From Lentzea sp. (GTDB lineage Bacteria; Actinomycetota; Actinomycetes; Mycobacteriales; Pseudonocardiaceae), in assembly GCA_030146905.1 (NCBI GenBank), contig JASLAV010000298.1, positions 1 through 5,904 of the forward strand: a DNA stretch of 5,904 nucleotides, written 5' to 3'. Of the stretch, positions 1 through 5,904 are shown in pieces (position 1 is the stretch's first letter; each line of letters opens with the position of its first letter). The notes below the pieces were generated by a model. The model worked only from the letters and a program-made list of their open reading frames with translations. It did not search any database and was not told the DNA's origin. The position numbers and the translations under genes were made by a program.

Positions 1-87
1 GGCGTCGGCGTCGTCCCGCACATCGCGGTCCCGGCGGACGAGGCGTTCGACGTCGCCTACGAGAAGGCGACCTCGGCAGCCGCGTGA
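1..87 (+). CDS. C-terminal end of an S41-family (Tsp/IRBP-like) peptidase, partial
   Basis: Frame 1 is open from the window edge to TGA at 85-87 and gives 28 residues that include GVGVVPHIAVPADEAFDVAY. A Gly-x-Gly-Val-x-Pro-(His/Asp)-x-x-Val-Pro-Ala-x-x-Ala pattern is typical of the extreme C-terminus of S41 serine peptidases of the IRBP-like type, where it follows the catalytic core. The catalytic Ser/Lys region lies outside the window, so activity cannot be judged. The family cleaves peptides or unfolded proteins, and many members are secreted or membrane-linked; nothing here shows location. The gene is co-directional with the small gene after it and ends 47 bases before that gene's preferred start. 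The call rests on a short tail and family recollection, so the reading frame is more certain than the family. Confidence 0.68.
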   Translation, partial: GVGVVPHIAVPADEAFDVAYEKATSAAA

Positions 88-91
88 ACCA

Positions 92-131
92 TCCCCGGTC
101 CGCGCCCGCTGCCTGGACTGCTGGCCGGGGG
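92..131 (+). other. Possible stem-loop between the S41 gene and the small gene
   Basis: Bases 93-98 (CCCCGG) are the exact reverse complement of 125-130 (CCGGGG). The helix can be extended with two G-U wobbles and one C-G pair to 92-100 with 123-131, leaving a 22-base loop. The right arm covers the G-run in front of the ATG at 135, so in RNA the stem could mask the ribosome binding site, or it could act as a weak terminator for the protease gene. GC-rich DNA makes short stems of this kind common by chance. Confidence 0.3.
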
Positions 132-134
132 GAC

Positions 135-503
135 ATGAGAATCACTCGGTACGTACTGGCGGCGCTGTCCGTCGAGTCGATGAGATCGATAGCGGAGAAC
201 GGTTGCCGGCAGTCACCCGGATACCGGCGTGGCGTCCTCCAGATGCTGGAGCGCTTCGTCCTGGACGTGGGCGTCACCGACAGCGAGCTCGTCAACAAAT
301 CCGACGACGGCATCATCGAGCTGGGGCGGGTCGGCCCCGAGGTCGCCGTTCTGGAGTTCGAGCTGTCCGACGGCCAAGTCGTCAGGACCGAGCTGCACGG
401 CGAGGTCTGCCTCTGCCACATCTCGGACCGGAGCAAGGTCAGGACACCGCTGGGCCGCGCCTACGACTCGAGCGGTCGTCTCCTGCGCGAGGGCAGGATG
501 TGA
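135..503 (+). CDS. Small hypothetical protein, 122 residues
   Basis: I do not recognise this protein. From ATG 135 it reads MRITRYVLAALSVESM and so on for 122 residues, ending at TGA 501-503. The first ~45 residues look helical (LAALSVESMRSIAE, GVLQMLERFVLDVGV). The rest alternates hydrophobic and charged residues as in beta strands (AVLEFELSDGQVVRTEL, then a CLC motif at 92-94). No signal peptide or membrane segment is evident, so it is probably cytoplasmic. The frame is also open back to GTG 84, which overlaps the protease stop codon (GTGA). The extra 17 residues are low-complexity and lack a ribosome binding site, so ATG 135 is preferred. Its G-run (127-132) is close, with about 4 bases of spacing from the core GGGG, which leaves the start uncertain. 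Codons rare in such genomes (AGA twice, ATA, AAA, TCA, CAA, ACA) occur, mostly early on, while the later part keeps G/C third positions. It converges with the TPR gene. Confidence 0.6.
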   Translation: MRITRYVLAALSVESMRSIAENGCRQSPGYRRGVLQMLERFVLDVGVTDSELVNKSDDGIIELGRVGPEVAVLEFELSDGQVVRTELHGEVCLCHISDRSKVRTPLGRAYDSSGRLLREGRM

Positions 504-517
504 CCTCGCGCAGGAGA
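479..517. terminator. Perfect 14-bp inverted repeat, probable bidirectional terminator
   Basis: TCTCCTGCGCGAGG (479-492) and CCTCGCGCAGGAGA (504-517) are exact reverse complements, separated by 11 bases (493-503). It sits where the small plus-strand gene and the minus-strand TPR gene converge. The left arm is inside the last codons of the small gene and its stop codon closes the loop. The right arm ends 5 bases before the TPR stop triplet (523-525). No T-run follows on either strand, so it would be a stem-only terminator, a form often proposed in actinomycetes. The length and perfection of the repeat and its placement support the call; termination itself is inferred. Confidence 0.7.
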
Positions 518-522
518 ACGCC

Positions 523-3225
523 CTAGTCCAGCCGCGCGGTCAGCTCGCGCACCAGCGGGTCGGTGCCGGACGGCTTGTTCTGGCGCCGCAACGCCTCCGA
601 GAGCACCGACAGCACGTTCCCGACCTGGACGTCGTCGGGCAGCAGTGACGCCGCCCTGCGCGCCTCGGCCTCCGCGCCCTCGGCGTCGTCGGCGCCCATC
701 AGCACGTTCGCCGCGCGCAGCACGACGAACACCCGCCAGTTCTCGTCGCCCAGCGACGCGACCAGTGCCTCGGCGTCGCGGTAGTGCTTCATCGCCATCG
801 AGAACTCGCCCGCCTGGCTGCGCACCCACGCGCGGATGGCGAGGATCTCCGCCTGCCGCCGCGTGACCTCCGCCGGGTCGTCGAGCGACGCCAGCAGCGC
901 CTCCGCCTCGTCGACGGCCGCGGTCGTCTCCACCACCTCGTCGTCGGGCAGGGTCGAGGCCAGCTCGACCAACGAGCCGATCGCCTCCGAGAGGTTGCCC
1001 TCCTGCTGCCACAGGGCGGAGGCCGCGCGCCACGACGCCGTCGCCTCGTCGTGCTTGCCCAGCCGGCCCTGCACGGACGCGAGCGCGTCGAGCAGGAACG
1101 CCCTGCGTCCCGACTCCTCCGGCGGCAGCAGTTCGGACGCCTCGCGCAGGTACCGCTCGGCCGCGGGGAACTCGCCCAGCCTGCGGCACACCTGCCCGAG
1201 CCGGAAGACCACCTGTAGACGCAGGTCGTCCTGGCCCTCCTGCACCAGCCGCAGCGACTCCTCCAGCACCTCGGCCGCCTCGACGAACCGGTCGGTCTGG
1301 ACGTAGCCGCCGCTCAGCGCGAAGCAGAAGTGCGCGGTGTGGCCGGGGGAGAGGTGCACGCGCGAGATCGCCACGGCCTCGCGCAGGTCGCCGAGGCAGG
1401 CCGCCTCCTGGTCGAGGTCCTGGATCGCCGCGACCTGGTACCAGCGCGCCTCCGCCGCCTCCGGCAGCGGGAACGCCGCCACGAACTCCCGTGCGGTCGC
1501 CATCGCCTCGGGAACGCGCTGCAGCACCGTCTCCAGCCGCAACCGCAGCCGGTAGCCCTCGAACCGGGCGTTCAACGGCAGCTCGCCCGCCATGACCGCC
1601 ACGATGTCCGCGTACGCGCCTTCGAGGTCCTGTTGCCGCGCACGGTGTTCCGCGGTCTCCACGGCGACCCGGCCACGCAGCTCCGGAACGTCCAAAGAGG
1701 ACGCAAGCGCGATCATCTCGGACGCGCGCTCGTGGTCGTGGGTGCCGTGGTACAGCTCGGCCAGCGACAACGCCGCGACCACCCGCGTGTGGTCGGACGA
1801 CGCCTCCGCCAGGCACCGCTCGGCGATCTCCAGGCCTCCTTCGAGACCGATCGCCATCCGCGCCCGGTACCGCAGCGCCAGGTCGGCGGGCAACGCCGCC
1901 AGCAGCTCCTCGAACGCGGAGGGGTCGAACGGCACCAGGCCCGTCGTCATCCGCCGGATGCCCGCGTGCGCCGCGAGATCGGGCGGCAGCAACGAGTCCA
2001 TGTCCGCGGGCAGCGAGTCGAGCATCCGCCGCGCCTTGACGAAGTCGCCCTGTTCGTACAGCACCACCATCGACTCGGCGATCTCCACCGGGTCGCCGAA
2101 CACGACCTGCTCCTCGGCGGGAACGGCCGCCGGCGCCGACGGCACGGCCAGTTCGACGTGCGGGTAGTCCTCCTGCTCCAACGACTTCGTGATCCGGTCG
2201 ACCCACGCCGACGTCCCGTTGCGCGCGTCGAACGCCTTCGCGAGCTCCAGCGCACGCGACGACAGCCGGTCGAGCAACGCGGCGGCGGTCAGCGAACCGA
2301 CCGTGGGCACCTCGAAGACGACGTCGGGGGAAACACGGCGCAGCAGAACCGAAGCGCACTCCGCGAACGACATCTCGTCCGCCGGCAGCTGGGTCGCGAT
2401 CACCTTGTGCAGCGACCGGCGCAGGATGTCCTCGCCGCGCGACAGGTTGCCCGTCAGCGCGCAGAACCGGATGTGCTCGTGGACGTACGAGGTGATCTCG
2501 TCGTCCTTGATCAGCCGGTACGCGGTCGTGTGCGCGTGCGCCGCCCGTTCGGTGTCACCGATCTCCAGCAACGGCCACAGCAGCGCGGACAGGATGCCCT
2601 GCGGCTGCGTGGCGCAGCCGGTGTTGCCGGACAGGCCTTCCCAGCCGTGCGCGGCGGCCTCCTGGTGGCGGCCCAGGCGCGCCAGCATCCAGACCTGCTC
2701 CTCGACCACGCACGCGTCGCAGTCCGCCATCGGGCCGGACTCGGTGGCGAGGTACTTGCCGAGGTGCTCGGCCAGCCCGGTCATGTCACCGACGTGGTAG
2801 GCGAGCTCGGCACGTGCGCCGTGCACCGGCTGCGCGGAGAACCCGAGCCGCCCGTAGCGGTCGGCGAGCTGCCCGATCACGGCCCGCAGCTGCTCCAGCG
2901 AGAACCGCGGGTCGCGCCGCAGCCCCGTCGCGATCCACTTGTGCGACCAGTTCAGCGAGTGGACCTCGTACTCGTTGAACGCCTCGGGGTCCTTCTCCTC
3001 CGCGGCCCGCACCCACGCGAACGGCGCGAGCATCAGGTCGTAGCGCGCGAGGTAGTACGCCGAGTCGATCATCGCGATCCGGCACGAGACGCCGAGCGGC
3101 AGGTGCCCGATCGCGTCGGACATGCGCGCCGCGCGTTCCAGCGCCTCGTGCTTCGGCATGCCCGTCGGCATGTTGTACGCCTCGAGGAATGCTCTTTCGG
3201 CGTCCTCTGCGGTGAAGTCGGCCAT
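523..3225 (-). CDS. Large tetratricopeptide-repeat protein, probable partner of the upstream Hsp90
   Basis: The product has 900 residues, from MADFTAEDAERAF to a TAG stop (523-525). The C-terminal half holds helix-turn-helix repeats of TPR type at about 629-664, 669-702, 707-742, 792-825 and 829-862, with the usual small residue, Tyr/Phe and Ala spacing (for example RLGEFPAAERYLREASELL). More degenerate repeats are likely at 172-200, 213-242 and 245-275, and at 480-585. An Ala/Pro-rich linker at about 360-375 divides two helical halves. No catalytic motif, signal peptide or membrane segment is seen, so it is expected to be a cytoplasmic scaffold or adaptor. A CxxC pair (C169, C172) lies in the first half. 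ATG 3225 begins 2 bases after the Hsp90 stop and has GGGGG (3239-3235) 9 bases upstream; GTG 3231 overlaps the stop (GTGA) but lies only 3 bases from that G-run. The frame extends upstream to 3480, but that part overlaps Hsp90 coding sequence and has the Ala/Gly/Arg-rich look of a shadow. TPR proteins bind other proteins; binding to this Hsp90 is inferred from the operon. Confidence 0.9.
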   Translation of the reverse strand: MADFTAEDAERAFLEAYNMPTGMPKHEALERAARMSDAIGHLPLGVSCRIAMIDSAYYLARYDLMLAPFAWVRAAEEKDPEAFNEYEVHSLNWSHKWIATGLRRDPRFSLEQLRAVIGQLADRYGRLGFSAQPVHGARAELAYHVGDMTGLAEHLGKYLATESGPMADCDACVVEEQVWMLARLGRHQEAAAHGWEGLSGNTGCATQPQGILSALLWPLLEIGDTERAAHAHTTAYRLIKDDEITSYVHEHIRFCALTGNLSRGEDILRRSLHKVIATQLPADEMSFAECASVLLRRVSPDVVFEVPTVGSLTAAALLDRLSSRALELAKAFDARNGTSAWVDRITKSLEQEDYPHVELAVPSAPAAVPAEEQVVFGDPVEIAESMVVLYEQGDFVKARRMLDSLPADMDSLLPPDLAAHAGIRRMTTGLVPFDPSAFEELLAALPADLALRYRARMAIGLEGGLEIAERCLAEASSDHTRVVAALSLAELYHGTHDHERASEMIALASSLDVPELRGRVAVETAEHRARQQDLEGAYADIVAVMAGELPLNARFEGYRLRLRLETVLQRVPEAMATAREFVAAFPLPEAAEARWYQVAAIQDLDQEAACLGDLREAVAISRVHLSPGHTAHFCFALSGGYVQTDRFVEAAEVLEESLRLVQEGQDDLRLQVVFRLGQVCRRLGEFPAAERYLREASELLPPEESGRRAFLLDALASVQGRLGKHDEATASWRAASALWQQEGNLSEAIGSLVELASTLPDDEVVETTAAVDEAEALLASLDDPAEVTRRQAEILAIRAWVRSQAGEFSMAMKHYRDAEALVASLGDENWRVFVVLRAANVLMGADDAEGAEAEARRAASLLPDDVQVGNVLSVLSEALRRQNKPSGTDPLVRELTARLD

Positions 3226-3227
3226 GT

Positions 3228-4985
3228 TCACTTGCCCCCAACGGCGCGGTCCAGGAGTTCCAGGAATGAGCGGTTCAACGCCGCAGTGTCCTTCGGTCGC
3301 ATCGCCCGCCGAGCCTGCAGGACGGCGTGCACGTACAGGGATTCGAGCGTCAGCTCCACCAGAGCGGGGTCCTTCAACCGCGCCAGCCGCTGCACGAGCG
3401 GGTTGCGGCAGTTGAGCACCAGCTGCTCCGGCCGCGACGACGACGAGCCCTCGGTGAGCTGGCCCAGCAGCTCCGCCCACAACGGGTCCGTCGTCTCCTC
3501 CGCGGCCTGCTCGGTGTCGAGCTTGCGCTGCTGCTCGGCGTTGGTGATCAGCAACGCCGGCAGCGAGACCGGGTCGAAGTCGCGGATCACGGCGTCGCAG
3601 TCGTGCCGGTCCAGCGCCTCGGAGCCCTCGGACAGCCGCAGGCGCAGCGCCGTCTCGATGCCCGGTTCCGGATCGGCCAGCGCCGCCAGCAGCTCCGACG
3701 GCGCCACCCTGCGCGCGACCGCGGGACCGTCGAGCGCGCTGAGCCGGTTGAGCAGCTCCAGGTCGTAGGCGTAGCCGGCGTTCACCAGGCCCAGCCCCTG
3801 CGCGGCCGCGACCGGCGCGAGCTGGTGGAACTCGTCGACGTCCGGGATGTAGAGGATCGCGCCGTGCTTGCGCTTGAACTGCCGCAACGGGATCGGGCCG
3901 TCGGTGGTCTCGAACGGCAGCCAGCGCTCGACCAGCCGCAGCATCTCGTCGTCGGACCGCGCCAGCGACTTGATGCCCAGGTGGTGCGCGGCCAGCAGCT
4001 CACCGGCCCTGCGCGGCTCGATCGCGTCCAGCCTGATCAGCCAGTCGCGGATCTGCTCGCCCAGCTCCTCGCGCACCGCCAGCAGCATCTCGTCCTGGTA
4101 GAGCGACTCGCGCGACGCAGTCGGCCTGATCGCGGACGCGTCGACCACGCACCGCACGAAGTAGGCCCAGTCCGGCAGCAGGCCCTCGACGTTGTCGCCG
4201 ACGAGCATCCGCTTCAGGTACACCCGGTGCGTCTGCCGCGTTCCGGGGTGGACCCCTGACGGCAGCACGAACGCGACGCCGGTCAGCCCCGCGGCCTCGA
4301 CCTCGATCGGGATCGCCTCGAACGGCGTGAACCCGAGGACCTGCTCGCAGTAGGCGGAAAGGTCGGCGTCCTCGTCGTCCCACGGCCGCTCGCCCCGAGT
4401 CACCGCGGCGCCGTCCAGCGTCACGACGGCCGGCAGCAGATCGCCGTAGTCGCTCACCAGCGGCCGCACGACTTCGGCTTCGAGCCAGTGCTCGTTGCCG
4501 CGCGAAGCGGTCAGCGCCACCGTCGTGCCGACCGGCACACCGTCCGCGGTGTCCAATTCGGACACGGTGTAGTTCCCGGAGGAGTCCGCCTCCCAGCGCA
4601 CGCCGGGCCCGCCACGAGCGGACCGCGTGATCACCGTCACCGAGGAGGCGACCAGGAAGCACGACAGCATGCCGACGCCGAACTGGCCGAGGAACCCCTC
4701 GCGGGCGAACCCCAGCTCATCGCGCTTCGAGGTGCGGCCGAGCGTCGAGAGCAGCTCGTGCACCTCGTCCTCGGTGAGACCCACACCGGTGTCGGTGATC
4801 GTCAGCGTGGCACCGCAGGTGATCGTGACGTCGGCGGGGCAGGACGGGTCGAGCTCGCGCCTCGCCGTGATCGCGTCAACGGCGTTCTGCAGCAGTTCGC
4901 GCACGTAGACGCGCGGGCTGCTGTACAGGTGGTGGCTGAGCAGGTCGATGATGCCGCGCAGGTCGACGCGGAAGGTGTGCGACAT
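3228..4985 (-). CDS. Hsp90/HtpG-family molecular chaperone (short actinobacterial type)
   Basis: ATP-dependent chaperone of the GHKL superfamily, 585 residues against about 624 for E. coli HtpG. The N-terminal ATPase domain (about 1-200) shows RELLQNAVDA with the catalytic Glu (E30) and Mg-binding Asn (N34), ITDTGVGL with the adenine-contacting Asp (D65), LGRTSKRDE at the lid base, and GQFGVG (100-105). The middle domain carries RVYLKRMLV (254-262), the FVRCVVDA strand (276-283) and SRESLYQ, where R292 matches the gamma-phosphate-sensing Arg of HtpG and yeast Hsp90. The last ~70 residues (QLVLNCRNPLVQRLARL onward) resemble the HtpG dimerisation domain. The protein ends DRAVGGK, with no EEVD tail and no organelle signal. 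It is therefore expected to be a cytoplasmic, active, dimeric Hsp90 with a lid about 7 residues shorter than I recall for HtpG. ATG 4985 (MSHTFRVD) fits the family N-terminus and has GGATGGG 7 bases upstream; in-frame ATG 4997 would add four residues (MGGI) and has a poorer site. It is the first gene of the operon with the TPR gene. Confidence 0.95.
   Translation of the reverse strand: MSHTFRVDLRGIIDLLSHHLYSSPRVYVRELLQNAVDAITARRELDPSCPADVTITCGATLTITDTGVGLTEDEVHELLSTLGRTSKRDELGFAREGFLGQFGVGMLSCFLVASSVTVITRSARGGPGVRWEADSSGNYTVSELDTADGVPVGTTVALTASRGNEHWLEAEVVRPLVSDYGDLLPAVVTLDGAAVTRGERPWDDEDADLSAYCEQVLGFTPFEAIPIEVEAAGLTGVAFVLPSGVHPGTRQTHRVYLKRMLVGDNVEGLLPDWAYFVRCVVDASAIRPTASRESLYQDEMLLAVREELGEQIRDWLIRLDAIEPRRAGELLAAHHLGIKSLARSDDEMLRLVERWLPFETTDGPIPLRQFKRKHGAILYIPDVDEFHQLAPVAAAQGLGLVNAGYAYDLELLNRLSALDGPAVARRVAPSELLAALADPEPGIETALRLRLSEGSEALDRHDCDAVIRDFDPVSLPALLITNAEQQRKLDTEQAAEETTDPLWAELLGQLTEGSSSSRPEQLVLNCRNPLVQRLARLKDPALVELTLESLYVHAVLQARRAMRPKDTAALNRSFLELLDRAVGGK
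3235..3239 (-). promoter_or_regulatory. Ribosome binding site of the TPR gene
   Basis: On the minus strand GGGGG lies inside the last codons of the Hsp90 gene, 9 bases before ATG 3225 and 3 bases before GTG 3231. The spacing favours the ATG. Together with the 2-base gap after the Hsp90 stop, it suggests that ribosomes finishing Hsp90 restart on the TPR gene (translational coupling). Confidence 0.55.
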
Positions 4986-4992
4986 GATGCCG

Positions 4993-5000
4993 CCCATCCT
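4993..5000 (-). promoter_or_regulatory. Ribosome binding site of the Hsp90 gene
   Basis: The minus strand reads AGGATGGG from 5000 down to 4993, ending 7 bases before ATG 4985. It decides in favour of that start over ATG 4997, which lies inside this sequence. Confidence 0.5.
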
Positions 5001-5002
5001 AG

Positions 5003-5904
<902 letters not shown>

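Noticed and set aside
461..2359. 632-codon open frame on the minus strand
   Set aside because: It lies in another frame of the TPR gene and is an Arg/Gly/Ala-rich shadow; the TPR frame has recognisable repeats.
3226..3480. Extended N-terminus of the TPR protein starting at 3480
   Set aside because: The extra 85 residues overlap conserved Hsp90 C-terminal coding sequence and are low-complexity. ATG 3225 has a good ribosome binding site.
1330..3768. 812-codon open frame on the plus strand
   Set aside because: It runs antisense to the TPR and Hsp90 genes and is dominated by Arg, Gln, Val and Leu, as expected for a mirror frame of G/C-biased codons. No recognisable motif.

Overview
The window is high-GC DNA with strong G/C third-position bias and long antisense reading frames, typical of an actinomycete. 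The gene content (a short actinobacterial-type Hsp90, bacterial pheS, an IRBP-like S41 peptidase tail) fits this. A filamentous actinomycete such as a member of Pseudonocardiales is plausible, but the genus cannot be fixed from the sequence alone.

Layout from left to right. Bases 1-87 (+) are the last 28 codons of an S41-type protease. Next is a small unrecognised gene of about 122 codons (135-503, +), which ends inside a perfect 14-bp inverted repeat (479-517). That repeat lies between two convergent genes and probably acts as a shared, U-tail-less terminator. From 523 to 4985, on the minus strand and transcribed right to left, is a tight two-gene operon. It starts with a 585-residue Hsp90/HtpG-family chaperone (3228-4985), followed 2 bases after its stop codon by a 900-residue tetratricopeptide-repeat protein (523-3225). 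A 134-bp divergent intergenic region (4986-5119) separates the operon from pheS (5120 to the window end, +), the alpha subunit of phenylalanyl-tRNA synthetase, which is cut off by the window.

The centre of interest is the Hsp90-TPR pair. The Hsp90 keeps the residues expected for ATP binding and hydrolysis (E30, N34, D65, the GQFGVG loop, R292) and a recognisable C-terminal dimerisation region. Its lid segment is short, and it has no EEVD tail. The neighbouring protein is mostly helical repeats. Eukaryotic Hsp90 works with TPR co-chaperones that read its EEVD tail; this operon suggests a bacterial chaperone with its own dedicated TPR partner that must use another contact. The pairing is read from gene order and spacing; a physical partnership is inference. 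The flanking genes (protease tail, small orphan, pheS) show no clear functional tie to the pair.
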